Part shown: positions 19,301-35,294 of the stretch, piece after piece
How the letters are laid out: each line of letters starts with the position of its first letter
Numbering within the stretch: the stretch's first letter is position 1
Assembly: GCF_024198175.1 (NCBI RefSeq)
Contig: NZ_JAJVKV010000007.1
Location: 310,001 to 374,000 of the forward strand
Reading direction: 5' to 3'
Origin: Pyxidicoccus xibeiensis
Lineage (GTDB): Bacteria; Myxococcota; Myxococcia; Myxococcales; Myxococcaceae
DNA length: 64,000 nt
Translations under genes and position numbers: made by a program
Notes under the pieces: model-generated
Told to the model about the DNA's origin: nothing
What the model saw: the letters and a program-made list of their open reading frames with translations, nothing else
Databases searched by the model: none

Positions 19301-19849
19301 TCACCCCAGTCCGACGGGCTGGGCCGGCCCCGGGTCGACACACCGGGTGATTTCAAGAGAGGTGCCATCATCCGTGGGCAGCTCCAGCGGGGCCACGTCC
19401 CAGCTGTCGAGCACACCGTGCTGACGCAGGGTGCGGTCGATGTCGTCCGGCAGCGCGAGCACCGGGCGCACGGTGAACCGGGTGATGAACGACAGCTCGT
19501 CCAGCTGCGGCAGGTTCTCCGGCTGCCAGGTGGCCACGTAGAGGATGACGCGAGCGCCCTGCCGCTCCACGCGCAGCGGGCAGACGCGAAACCGCTTCAG
19601 CACCGTGGCGGGCACGCTGCGCACCACCTGTGGCGGCACCCGCGCCATCTGCTCGCCCCGGACGAAGGGCACCTGGAGCTGGCTCGCCAGCACGCGCCGG
19701 AGCAGGTCCGGGCCGAGCATCCGCATGGCGACCAGGGCCTCGCCCAGCCGGCCTCCCCACTGGGACTGGTACGCCAGCCCCGTGGCGAGCTGCTGCTCCG
19801 TCAACAGCCCCAGCTGGACCAGCAACTCCCCCAACCGCGCCCGCCGCAC
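19301..19849 (-). CDS. Stand-alone GspE/MshE N-terminal domain protein
   Basis: 182 residues. The segment LGELLVQLGLLTEQQLATGL and the repeated LGEALVAMRMLGPDLLRRVLA match the N-terminal domain of type II secretion/type IV pilus ATPases (T2SSE_N/MshEN, a c-di-GMP-binding module in MshE). VPFVRGEQMARVPP and ILYVATWQPENL follow. The ATPase domain is absent, so it is an independent module and possibly a c-di-GMP sensor. GTG at 19849 has GGAGG six bases upstream and is preferred over longer open frames. Confidence 0.75.
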   Translation of the reverse strand: MRRARLGELLVQLGLLTEQQLATGLAYQSQWGGRLGEALVAMRMLGPDLLRRVLASQLQVPFVRGEQMARVPPQVVRSVPATVLKRFRVCPLRVERQGARVILYVATWQPENLPQLDELSFITRFTVRPVLALPDDIDRTLRQHGVLDSWDVAPLELPTDDGTSLEITRCVDPGPAQPVGLG

Positions 19850-20093
19850 ACCGCACCTCCGGAGCCGAGTCTCAGGCGGCGGGAAATGCGTCCGGCGTGC
19901 CACTCCCTGTCCCAGTGCTTTCGCACTGTTGCACCGGGCGTTCACAGCCAGGGTGAAACCTTTTCCGCGGGTGGGCTTTCGAAATGCCAGTCCCGGGGGC
20001 GCAAACGGTTTTTGTACGGCAGGTGGCATTGGGCCAGAGTGCCCGCCTCGCGCGAGCCCTGGGGCCCGCGGTGATTGCCCACCTGGAGCCGAC

Positions 20094-22046
<1,953 letters not shown>

Positions 22047-22160
22047 AGTCCGTCTGACGCAATCGGGTGACCGGAATTTCGTCTTCCAGACGCCGTTACG
22101 CCAGATTGGCTCTCCGCGGGCCCGCCGGGCCCGCCCTCTCCCTGTCCCCCTGGAGGTTCC

Positions 22161-24116
<1,956 letters not shown>

Positions 24117-24247
24117 GCCGGGCCCGTGAAACGCCGGCGCGGTGGACCGGGCCGCATCCAGCAGGCCCCCTCCACCGCGCCAGCACTGCTTCACGCCCCC
24201 ACGAGGGCGGAACCGGCCGCCCACGGGTCGCGCCTTCCTTCAGGACT

Positions 24248-24535
24248 TCAGGCCCGGAGCGGGTTCACGACCTCCGGGCACTTCCAGTACGTGTACTCGC
24301 AGACGTCCCGCGACGGGTCGCAGGGCACCTTCATGATGGTGATGAGCTCGCACGGGTGACGCGGCACGTCCGCCCCACCCGCGCCGCGCGTGCGGCCATC
24401 ACTGCCCGCGTCGCGCGGCTCCTCCTTCGCCTCCGGCAGCTCGGGTGGGGGCACCACCACGGCGGGGTGGCCCCTGAGAGACACCGCCGGCGCGGCGCCC
24501 AGCACGGCGCCCAGGACATAGAGCTTCGTGTTCAT
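24248..24535 (-). CDS. Small exported protein of unknown function
   Basis: 95 residues with a hydrophobic N-terminal segment (KLYVLGAVLGAAPAVSL) compatible with a signal peptide or anchor. A Pro/Glu/Arg-rich linker and a C-terminal domain with four cysteines (HPCELITIMKVPCDP, VCEYTYWKCPEVV) follow, suggesting two disulfides outside the cytoplasm. ATG at 24535 has a weak purine-rich site upstream. It is divergent from the 125-residue gene at 24755. No family recognised. Confidence 0.6.
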   Translation of the reverse strand: MNTKLYVLGAVLGAAPAVSLRGHPAVVVPPPELPEAKEEPRDAGSDGRTRGAGGADVPRHPCELITIMKVPCDPSRDVCEYTYWKCPEVVNPLRA

Positions 24536-24754
24536 GATGAGAGACCCTCTTGCCAGCTGTGACCGCCATCGCACCCCTTCGGCGCGTCGGTTCCGGTGCA
24601 GCGGCAAGGACGTAGGTACCACCCGGGTCTGACATTCCACGTACTCCCGGACAGGGCAGGCGCCCCACCCGCCAGGGTGCCCCCCGCGTCCTCGGGTATC
24701 GGAATGTCACCGGCTGCGGCTAGGATGTCGCGCCCCGCCCGGAGCCCGCACCAC

Positions 24755-25132
24755 ATGCCTTTTCAGATCAACGTCCATACGCAGGACCGCATCCTCGAGG
24801 TCATCTACCCCGCGCAGGTCACCTCGGAGGACCTGGCCGAGTACCTGAGCGATGTGAAGAAGGCCATCAACGCCTTCAACGGCGAGTGGTCCGCGCTGGT
24901 GGACCAGTCCCAGCTCCGGGTGATGCCGGGCGACGTGGTGAGCGCCATGGCCAGCCTCAACGCCTACGCGCAGCTGCACGGCATGATGCGCTCGGCGCGC
25001 GTGGTGGTGGACCCGCCCTCGGGCCTCCAGGCCTGGCGCATGACGAAGCGGGCCATGCTGACCATCCCCACCCGCACCTTCGAGTCGCGCGGCGAGGCCC
25101 TCGCCTGGCTGAAGGACCCCGAGGCCGACTGA
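24755..25132 (+). CDS. Small STAS/SpoIIAA-like cytoplasmic protein
   Basis: 125 residues. It reads FQINVHTQDRILEVIYPAQVTSEDLAEYLSDVKKAI, then EWSALVDQSQLRVMPGDVVSAM, and ends with EALAWLKDPE. Size and alternating beta/alpha pattern resemble the STAS-like (SpoIIAA-like/DUF) proteins that deliver regulatory or lipid-binding functions. I see no phosphorylatable Ser motif that would prove an anti-sigma antagonist. The start at 24755 follows GGAG by ten bases. Confidence 0.6.
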   Translation: MPFQINVHTQDRILEVIYPAQVTSEDLAEYLSDVKKAINAFNGEWSALVDQSQLRVMPGDVVSAMASLNAYAQLHGMMRSARVVVDPPSGLQAWRMTKRAMLTIPTRTFESRGEALAWLKDPEAD

Positions 25133-25236
25133 GCCCCGGCCTCTGAGATACCGCCAGTTCGGAATTTTCGCCTATAGTGGGGTCAGGCTGACCATCCCCC
25201 GGTTGGCCTCACGTCTCCCCCAGGAGTGGAAGTTCC

Positions 25237-26889
<1,653 letters not shown>

Positions 26890-26907
26890 CCCCCTCCCGG
26901 TGGAAGT

Positions 26908-26941
26908 GGCGGGACGCCCACGCGACACGGGCCGTCCCGCC
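26908..26941 (+). terminator. Strong GC hairpin after the serine protease gene
   Basis: GGCGGGACG pairs with CGTCCCGCC, and an inner CCC/GGG pairing extends the stem to about 12 bp with one bulged base. It lies 19 bases after the stop. No T-run follows, so it may protect the mRNA end or assist termination rather than act as a classical terminator. Confidence 0.4.
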
Positions 26942-27165
26942 CTCCCGGGTCCTGAAGCACCGCGGTCCCCCTGCGCCCCAGCGCGCCTGCCACCGTCAGA
27001 CAGTGGACATCCCCCGGTTGCGGCAGCCGGGAGGGCTCCCTAGATCTGCAGGCATGCAACCAGGCCTCCGGCTGTCCCAGGCGCCCCCCCTCGGGCGTGA
27101 CGAGCGAGTGAACGTCGTGCCTCCAAGGCGTGTTGGCTGAATCCCTCTCGCGAAGGAGGAGCTCC

Positions 27166-28395
27166 TTGCGCAGGTTCCAAGACCCGCTGCCGCTCGAGGC
27201 CTTGTCTCACGATGACGCGCTGGTGCTGTTGGAGGTCGTCCGTGAGCTCGCCCATCCGCGTGAGCTGGAAGACGTCATGGCGCTCGTGCGTCGCGCGGCC
27301 CGCCAGCTGAGCGGCGCGGACGGCATCACCTTCGTGCTGCGTGAAGGGGACACCGTCTACTACGCGGACGAAGAGGCCATTGCCCCGCTGTGGAAGGGGC
27401 GCCGCTTCCCCATCGGCTCGTGCATCTCCGGGTGGGCGATGCAGCACCAGTCCCCCGTGGTCATCGAGGACATCTACGCCGACGCGCGAATCCCCCACGA
27501 GGCCTACCGCGCCACCTTCGTGAAGAGCCTGGCCATGGTGCCCATCCGCCGCCTGGACCCCATCGGGGCCATTGGCGCGTACTGGTCGGTGCCCCACAGG
27601 GCGAACGCCCGCGAGGTGGCGCTGCTGCAGACGCTGGCGGACTCCACGGCGGTGGCCGTGGAGAACGGGCGCCTGTACTCGGCGGAGCGGTCCGCGCGCC
27701 AGGCCGCCGAGTCCGAGACGCGGCTGCGCAAGGAGCTGCTGGCCATGGTGTCGCACGACCTGCGCAACCCGCTGGGCGTCATCACCATGACGACGTCGCT
27801 GCTGGCGCCGCTGCTCGCGCCGCTCAACGGGCGCGCGCGCCACCACCTGGAGACCATCAACCGCTCCGCGCTGCGCATGGAGCGGCTCATCCATGACCTG
27901 CTCGACTTCGCGGCGCTCGAGGGCGGGGCGTTCCGGCTGTCGCCCGTGCCGCTGGCCCTCACCACCCTGATGGAGCAGGCCGCGGAGCTGGGCCCCATCG
28001 CCCACGAGCGGGGCATTGGCCTGGAGCTGCACGGCCCCATGAGGAACGTCGCCGTGCGGTGCGACCCGGACCGCATCCACCAGGTCTTCTCCAACCTGGT
28101 GGGCAACGCCGTCCGGCACACGCCCGCGGGCGGACGCATCCAGGTGGCGGCCGCCGTCCAGGAGGACCGCGTGGAGCTGAGCGTGTCCGACACGGGCACG
28201 GGCATCGCCCCCGAGGTGCTGCCCGTCCTGTTCGACAGGCTCCTGCGGCCCCCCGCGCGCACGCCCGGCAGCGGGGTGGGCCTGGGCCTGTCCATCACCC
28301 GCGGCATCGTCGAGGCACACGGCGGCACGCTGCGCGTGGCGAGCGAGGTCGGCCAGGGAACGACCTTCACGTTCACCCTGCCCATGGCCGTCTGA
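27166..28395 (+). CDS. GAF-domain sensor histidine kinase
   Basis: 409 residues. A GAF domain occupies ~25-180 (SGADGITFVLREGDTVYYADEEAIAPLW, GSCISGWAMQ, VVIEDIYADARIPHEAY), a bacteriophytochrome-like redox/ligand fold. A HisKA domain with H197 (AMVSHDLRNPLG) follows, then HATPase_c (NLVGNAVRHTPAGG, DTGTGI, GVGLGLSI). No membrane span, so it is a cytosolic sensor. A TTG at 27166 sits six bases after a perfect AGGAGG, so I prefer it to the GTG at 27130. There is no response regulator nearby; a second histidine kinase follows. Confidence 0.88.
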   Translation: MRRFQDPLPLEALSHDDALVLLEVVRELAHPRELEDVMALVRRAARQLSGADGITFVLREGDTVYYADEEAIAPLWKGRRFPIGSCISGWAMQHQSPVVIEDIYADARIPHEAYRATFVKSLAMVPIRRLDPIGAIGAYWSVPHRANAREVALLQTLADSTAVAVENGRLYSAERSARQAAESETRLRKELLAMVSHDLRNPLGVITMTTSLLAPLLAPLNGRARHHLETINRSALRMERLIHDLLDFAALEGGAFRLSPVPLALTTLMEQAAELGPIAHERGIGLELHGPMRNVAVRCDPDRIHQVFSNLVGNAVRHTPAGGRIQVAAAVQEDRVELSVSDTGTGIAPEVLPVLFDRLLRPPARTPGSGVGLGLSITRGIVEAHGGTLRVASEVGQGTTFTFTLPMAV

Positions 28396-28482
28396 GGAAC
28401 GGGCGGGCGGGCGCGGAAGCAAGACCTGCAGGGAAGCCTCGCTCGCACGCCCGGGCGGTCCGGCGGGGCCGTTCATACGTTC

Positions 28483-30168
28483 ATGGTCCGAAGCGGGGGG
28501 CCGGGCGTGGACGAAGCGCGGCAGCGGACACTCTGGCGCAGGGCGGGGAAGGTGCCACGGCTCGCGGTGGCGCTCGTGCTCCCCCTGTCCACGGTGGTGC
28601 TGGCGGGCTGGGCCGTCTGGGGCAGGGACGTGCTGGCGGCCGTGTTCCCCGGGCTGCCCACCATGATGGCCCTGTCCGCCGTGAACTTCGTGCTCCTGGC
28701 GGTGTCCCTCGGCTGGCTGCTGGCGGGCAGCCCCACCCGGACGCTGCTGGCGAAGCTCGCCGCGGCGCTGGTGGTGGGAGCGAGCGTGGTGACGCTCGCC
28801 TCCTATATCTGGAGCCCGGAAGCGCTCTGGATGCCCGGCAGCCTGGCGGCCCGCCGCATGTCCCCGCAGACCTCGCTGGGCTTCCTGCTGCTGGGACTGT
28901 CCCTGCTGTCAGTGGACGGCCGGGGCGCGGGGACGGCCCGCTCCCAGCTCCTGGCGCTCGCGGCCGTGCTCGTGCCGCTGATGGCGCTGCTCGGCTATGC
29001 CTTCGGAGAGGTCCGCATCTACCGCCTCCGCAGCGGCCTGGGCATCGCCCCGCACACGGCGGTGGCGCAGGTGCTGCTGGCCCTGGGCGCCCTCGTCCTC
29101 CGGCCGGACCAGGGGCCGGTGTCGGTGGTGACGTCGGCGGCGGCCGGAGGGGTGATGGCGCGGCGGCTGCTCTTCGCGGGGCTGCTGCCGGTGGGCGTGG
29201 GCGTGCTGGTGCACCTGGGCGTGCACCGGGGGCTGATGGACGCGCGGCTGGCGTGGCCCCTCTTCGCCGTGGCGATGATGGTGGCGCTGACGGCGGTGGT
29301 GTGGCGGGCCGCGGCGGTGAGCAACCGGCTGCACGAGGAGCAGGTGCGGGCCCGGCGGCAGGCGGGAGCCGAGGCCGAGCTCCAGCGCCAGCTGGCCGGG
29401 GAGAACGCGCGGCTGGCCCAGGAGGCGGAGGCCGCGGCGCGCGAGCGGGAGGAGGTGCTGGCCATCGTCTCGCACGACCTCAAGAACCCGCTGGCCACCG
29501 TGCGGCTGGGCGCCGCGGTGCTGCAGCAGAAGCTGGGACGGCTCGCCGGCGGGGAGGCGCTGGTGGGCCGGGTGGCGGCCATGGACCGGGCCGCGCTCCA
29601 CATGCTGGGCCTCATCACCAACCTGCTGGATGCGGCCCGGCTGGACGCGGGCCAGCCGCTGGCGGTGATGCCCCGGCCGGAGCCGGTGGGCGAAGTCGTG
29701 GGCGAGGCCCTGGCCCTCATCGAGCCCCAGTTCACCCGGAAGAACCTCCGGCTGGAGCAGCGCCTGGAGCCGGGGCTGATGGCCCAGTGCGACCGCGAGC
29801 GCATCCTCCAGGTGCTCGCCAACCTGCTGGGCAACGCCCTGAAGTTCACCCCGGCCGGAGGCACCGTGACGGTGGAGACCGCGGGCGGCACGGAGGAGGT
29901 GCGCGTGGCCGTGCGGGACACCGGCCCCGGCATCCCCCCGGACGAGCAGCCCCGCGTCTTCCAGCGCCACTGGCAGTCCCGCGCCACCATGCGCCAGGGC
30001 AGCGGCCTGGGCCTCTATATCGCCCGGGGCCTGGTGGAGGCCCACGGCGGCCAGCTCTGGGTGGAGAGCACCACGGGGGCCGGCAGCACGTTCACCTTCA
30101 CCCTGCCGCTGCCACCCGGGCGGCGGCTCCCTCACCCCACTCTTGACAGGCCTGGAGCCGAGGTCTAA
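28483..30168 (+). CDS. Membrane sensor histidine kinase
   Basis: 561 residues. Seven or so hydrophobic spans (residues ~25-285, for example VALVLPLSTVVLAGWAVW and LLALAAVLVPLMALLGYAF) form a membrane sensor. An Ala/Glu/Arg-rich coiled coil links them to HisKA with H331 (AIVSHDLKNPLA) and HATPase_c (NLLGNALKFTPAGG, DTGPGIP, GSGLGLYI). The loop FGEVRIYRLRSGLGIAPHTA between spans may face the periplasm. It lies 87 bases after another histidine kinase and only 11 bases before serA. No response regulator is adjacent, so it is an orphan sensor. Confidence 0.9.
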   Translation: MVRSGGPGVDEARQRTLWRRAGKVPRLAVALVLPLSTVVLAGWAVWGRDVLAAVFPGLPTMMALSAVNFVLLAVSLGWLLAGSPTRTLLAKLAAALVVGASVVTLASYIWSPEALWMPGSLAARRMSPQTSLGFLLLGLSLLSVDGRGAGTARSQLLALAAVLVPLMALLGYAFGEVRIYRLRSGLGIAPHTAVAQVLLALGALVLRPDQGPVSVVTSAAAGGVMARRLLFAGLLPVGVGVLVHLGVHRGLMDARLAWPLFAVAMMVALTAVVWRAAAVSNRLHEEQVRARRQAGAEAELQRQLAGENARLAQEAEAAAREREEVLAIVSHDLKNPLATVRLGAAVLQQKLGRLAGGEALVGRVAAMDRAALHMLGLITNLLDAARLDAGQPLAVMPRPEPVGEVVGEALALIEPQFTRKNLRLEQRLEPGLMAQCDRERILQVLANLLGNALKFTPAGGTVTVETAGGTEEVRVAVRDTGPGIPPDEQPRVFQRHWQSRATMRQGSGLGLYIARGLVEAHGGQLWVESTTGAGSTFTFTLPLPPGRRLPHPTLDRPGAEV

Positions 30169-30179
30169 CGCACAGCGAC

Positions 30180-31433
30180 ATGAGCACTGCCCGGTTCCCG
30201 CCTTCGCCCACGCGTCCCATCACCAACGAGGGCCCCTTCCGGGCCCTGCTGCTGGAGAACATCCACCCGTCCGCGGAGGAGATGCTGGCCGCCGAGGGCT
30301 TCCAGGTGGAGCGCACGAGCTCCGCCCTCAAGCCGGAGGAACTGGCCGAGAAGCTGAGAGGCGTGCACCTCCTGGGCATCCGCAGCAAGACGACGGTGCC
30401 GGGGGCCGCGCTGGTGCACGCGGAGGAGCTGCTGGCCATCGGCGCCTTCTGCATCGGCACCAACCAGGTGGAGCTGGCGGCCGCCAACACGCACGGCATC
30501 CCCGTTTTCAACGCGCCCTTCAGCAACACGCGCAGCGTGGCGGAGATGGTGCTGGCGGAGGTCGTCGTGCTGACGCGCCAGCTCTTCGACCGCAGCCGCG
30601 AGGTGCACGCGGGCCAGTGGCGCAAGGTGGCCACCGGCAGCCGCGAGGTGCGCGGCAAGACGCTGGGCATCATCGGCTATGGCCACATCGGCTCGCAGCT
30701 GGGCGTGCTGTCCGAGTCGCTGGGCATGCGGGTGCAGTACTACGACGTGATGACCAAGCTGCCGCTGGGCAACGCGCAGTCGGCGGCCACGCTGGACGAG
30801 CTGCTGGCCACGTCGGACTTCGTCACGCTGCACGTGCCGGCCACGCCGTCCACGCAGCTGATGATTGGCGCGGACCAGCTGGCGCGGATGAAGAAGGGCG
30901 CGTGCCTCATCAACGCCAGCCGCGGCACGGTGGTGGACATCCCCGCACTGGCGCGGGCGCTGCGCTCCAAGCACCTGGGCGGCGCCGCGGTGGACGTCTA
31001 CCCGGAGGAGCCGGAGACCAACTCGGACGGCTTCGTCACGGAGCTGCAGGGCCTGCCCAACGTGGTGCTCACCCCGCACATCGGCGGCTCCACGGAAGAG
31101 GCCCAGGCGGCCATCGGCAAGGAGGTGGCCACCAGCCTGCTGAAGTACTTCAAGGCGGGCGCCACCACGGGCGCGGTCAACTTCCCGCAAATCGAGGCGC
31201 CGCTCATCCCCGGCACGCACCGCATCCTCAACGTGCACCGCAACATCCCGGGCGTGCTGCGCGACATCAACAAGATTGTCTCGGACCTGAACGCCAACAT
31301 CCACGCCCAGGTGCTCAGCACCGACGCCAACATCGGCTACCTGGTGATGGACCTGGACCAGGACGTGTCCCGCCCCGTCTGCGACGGCATCGCGGGGCTG
31401 CACACGGACATCAAGACGCGCATCGTCTCCTGA
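30180..31433 (+). CDS. serA: D-3-phosphoglycerate dehydrogenase
   Basis: 417 residues, E. coli-type SerA with a C-terminal ACT domain. It oxidises 3-phosphoglycerate with NAD+, the first step of serine synthesis. Visible features are the NAD motif GIIGYGHIGSQLG near residue 163, NASRGTVVDIPAL, LTPHIGGSTEEAQ with the catalytic His, and the serine-binding ACT module from ~340 (LNVHRNIPGVLRDINKI). Some SerA enzymes also reduce 2-oxoglutarate to D-2-hydroxyglutarate. The convergent gene encodes the type of enzyme that would reoxidise that product. Confidence 0.95.
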   Translation: MSTARFPPSPTRPITNEGPFRALLLENIHPSAEEMLAAEGFQVERTSSALKPEELAEKLRGVHLLGIRSKTTVPGAALVHAEELLAIGAFCIGTNQVELAAANTHGIPVFNAPFSNTRSVAEMVLAEVVVLTRQLFDRSREVHAGQWRKVATGSREVRGKTLGIIGYGHIGSQLGVLSESLGMRVQYYDVMTKLPLGNAQSAATLDELLATSDFVTLHVPATPSTQLMIGADQLARMKKGACLINASRGTVVDIPALARALRSKHLGGAAVDVYPEEPETNSDGFVTELQGLPNVVLTPHIGGSTEEAQAAIGKEVATSLLKYFKAGATTGAVNFPQIEAPLIPGTHRILNVHRNIPGVLRDINKIVSDLNANIHAQVLSTDANIGYLVMDLDQDVSRPVCDGIAGLHTDIKTRIVS

Positions 31434-31448
31434 CGGGCGCGGCTTCGC

Positions 31449-32855
<1,407 letters not shown>

Positions 32856-32935
32856 GCCTCAAGGCGTATTGCAGCCGACGCACCGTGACAAGGCGAAGCG
32901 CCCGGTGGCGGGAAAAGGTCAGGAAAATGGGCTCA

Positions 32936-32949
32936 CTCCGTATACGGAG
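32936..32949. promoter_or_regulatory. 14-bp perfect palindrome in a divergent promoter region
   Basis: CTCCGTATACGGAG reads identically on both strands. It lies between the dehydrogenase gene and the secreted protein at 33000, where a dimeric regulator could control one or both. The cognate regulator is unknown. Confidence 0.35.
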
Positions 32950-32999
32950 CGGCGACTGCCGGACACCGGCCCGCCCTCCCCCATCCGAGGAGTTCCGAG

Positions 33000-33350
33000 A
33001 TGTTGAAGAACCGAGCCCTCCGCACCGCCCTGCTGGCCGTGTCCCTAGTGCTGGCCCCTGCTGCGCTGGCGGAGACGCCGCAGCGGGGCCTGCCCTACAT
33101 CTTCGAGACGGTGGACGGCATCAAGGTCGTCGACACCATCCGGATTGAGGTCACCGGCATCCTCCAGGGGGAGGGCACGCCCCGCACCTTCACCTTCATC
33201 CAGAACGTCTCGAGCCCGGAGAACTCGCTGTACTTCGCGCGCTGTGAGCGCTTCGCCCTGCTCACAATGAACAAGCCGGGGGCCTACCTCTTCGAGATGG
33301 TGCAGCTGACCAACGGCTCCTCCTCCACCTGCCGGCTGACGCGCCGCTAG
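33000..33350 (+). CDS. Small secreted protein of unknown function
   Basis: 116 residues with a signal peptide ending near LVLAPAALA. The mature part (GLPYIFETVDGIKVVDTIRIEVTGILQGEG, with key pattern of paired beta strands) has two cysteines, FARCERFAL and SSTCRLT, that could pair. GAGGAG lies eight bases before ATG at 33000. The next gene, 39 bases on, is another exported protein, so they may share a transcript. No family recognised. Confidence 0.65.
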   Translation: MLKNRALRTALLAVSLVLAPAALAETPQRGLPYIFETVDGIKVVDTIRIEVTGILQGEGTPRTFTFIQNVSSPENSLYFARCERFALLTMNKPGAYLFEMVQLTNGSSSTCRLTRR

Positions 33351-33389
33351 GCGCCTCCCACACGGCGGGCGGGGAAACGGATTCCTCTC

Positions 33390-35186
33390 ATGGGCACGAT
33401 GCGAAGCAGCTGGCTGGCATTGGCGCTGGCCCTGGTGGGACTGCAGGCCGCGTGCGGCGGGAGTGACGGCACGGATGCGGGCGTGGACTCGGACCGGGAC
33501 GGCGTGGCGGATGCCGTGGACTGCGCGCCGCACACCGCGGAGCGCTGGCGGAACCTGCCCGGCTTCCGTGACGGTGACGGCGACGGCGTGGGCGCCGGCA
33601 GCGCGCGGCCCCTGTGCTCCGGGGAGGCGCTGCCCGCTGACTGGGTGGCGGTCGGCGGTGACTGCGATGACTCCAGCGCCACGCGGTGGCGCCAGGTAGA
33701 GGGGCTCTACGCCGACCTGGACGGGGACGGCGCGACGGCACCAGGGCCCGTGACGGGCTGCGTGGGCGACACGCTGGTGGACTACCACGCCCAGCCCGGC
33801 CCGCCGGACTGCGACGACTCGGATGCGCGCCTCCAGCAGTCCACGCTGGCGTGGCTCGACTCGGACGGGGATGGCCGGGGCAGCGGCGCGAGCGTGCCCT
33901 ACTGCGCGGGCGCACGGCCTCCGCCTGGCTATGCCGCGCTCGAGGGCGACTGCGCGCCCGACGACTTCCGCCGCGCGGTGCCCCTGGCCTACACGTACCG
34001 GGACGCGGACGCGGACGGGCACACCGTCCACGAGCGGGGCACGCTGTGCGTCACCACGCTGCCGGCCGGCTACACCACGCTGGCGAGCGGCCTCGACTGC
34101 GACGACGCGGACCGCGCGCGGTGGGTGATGCGTGACGTCTACGCGGACGAGGATGGGGATGGCTTCGGCGTCGGCGCGGCGGTGGCTCGCTGCGTGGGCG
34201 CGGCGCCAGACCCGGGCTTCGCCTGGGAGGACGAGGACTGCGACGCCGAGTCGCCCGCGCGCTGGCAGTGGCACTCGTACGAGCACCGGGACGGGGATGG
34301 AGACGGCGCCACCATTCCGGAGCGCGGCGTGCTGTGCGCTGGCGCGGCGCGCCCCTCGGGCTACTCCTCCTGGCCGCTCGGCAACGACTGCGACGACGGG
34401 AACCCGGACGTCCTGGTGAGCTGGAGCGTGTACCCGGACTCGGACGGGGACGGCGTGGGCGCGGGGGACCAGGAGACGCTGTGCGCGGACACCGAGCGCC
34501 CCACGGGCTATGCCCTCACCGGCACGGACTGCGCCGTGTCGGACGCCACCCTCTGGCAGACCCTGCCCTATGCGCACCGGGACGTGGACGGGGACACCTT
34601 CACCGTGGCCCAGGCGGGCAGCGTGTGCTCGGGCGCGGCGCTCCCGGCCGGTTACGCCACCACGCCCAACGGCGTGGACTGTGACGACTCCACCCCCACC
34701 CTGCACACGTACCTCCAGGCGTATGAGGATACGGATGGGGACGGAGTGGGTGCGGGGACCGTGACGCTGCGGTGCACGGACGGCGCGGTGCGCGCGCCCT
34801 GGTCGACCACCGGCACGGACTGCGAGCCCCAGGACGCCACCCGCTGGCAGGTGCGCTCCTACTTCCACGTGGACCGCGACACGGACGGCCACACCCGGCC
34901 CGAGTCCGGCACGGTGTGTACCGGCGCCGCGCTGCCGGCGCCCTACCGGACGGTGGCGGCGGGCAACGACTGCGACGACACGGACACCACCCGCTTCCGC
35001 TGGGCCGTGCTCTACCCGGACGAGGACGGCGACGGCGTGGGCGCCTCGCCCCGGATGGTGCCGTGTCTGGGACAGGCGGTGCCCACGGGACTGTCGGTCC
35101 GCGGCTACGACGTGGACGACGCCGACGCGGCCGTTCAGGAAGACGCCGACGAGGACCTGCTCGTGGAGCTCATCCTCATGGACTGA
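33390..35186 (+). CDS. Lipoprotein with eleven alternating Asp-rich repeats
   Basis: 598 residues. A signal peptide ends in the lipobox LQAAC (Cys22). Almost all the rest is eleven ~45-50-residue repeats. Each holds a DxDxDG loop like thrombospondin type-3/EF-hand calcium sites, one isolated Cys, and mostly a DCDD or DCxx end. The repeats strictly alternate between a GVGAG form (for example YPDSDGDGVGAG) and a shorter form with Thr/Ala (for example RDADADGHTV). Calcium binding at the cell surface is expected from the loops but is not shown. Myxobacterial surface lipoproteins often have such repeats. Confidence 0.8.
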   Translation: MGTMRSSWLALALALVGLQAACGGSDGTDAGVDSDRDGVADAVDCAPHTAERWRNLPGFRDGDGDGVGAGSARPLCSGEALPADWVAVGGDCDDSSATRWRQVEGLYADLDGDGATAPGPVTGCVGDTLVDYHAQPGPPDCDDSDARLQQSTLAWLDSDGDGRGSGASVPYCAGARPPPGYAALEGDCAPDDFRRAVPLAYTYRDADADGHTVHERGTLCVTTLPAGYTTLASGLDCDDADRARWVMRDVYADEDGDGFGVGAAVARCVGAAPDPGFAWEDEDCDAESPARWQWHSYEHRDGDGDGATIPERGVLCAGAARPSGYSSWPLGNDCDDGNPDVLVSWSVYPDSDGDGVGAGDQETLCADTERPTGYALTGTDCAVSDATLWQTLPYAHRDVDGDTFTVAQAGSVCSGAALPAGYATTPNGVDCDDSTPTLHTYLQAYEDTDGDGVGAGTVTLRCTDGAVRAPWSTTGTDCEPQDATRWQVRSYFHVDRDTDGHTRPESGTVCTGAALPAPYRTVAAGNDCDDTDTTRFRWAVLYPDEDGDGVGASPRMVPCLGQAVPTGLSVRGYDVDDADAAVQEDADEDLLVELILMD

Positions 35187-35294
35187 AGGCCCGGCCGTCA
35201 CGACTTCACGCGCCCGTGACGGCCTCGTTGCAGCAGCTCCGCTCGCGCCTGCTACGCCGCCGTCCCCGAACCACCTTTGGAGGGGACAGCCGCG

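Noticed and set aside
19913-19928. Hairpin CAGTGC-TTTC-GCACTG before the first S9 peptidase
   Set aside because: The stem is only 6 bp, without a T-run, and too far from the start to call a regulatory site.
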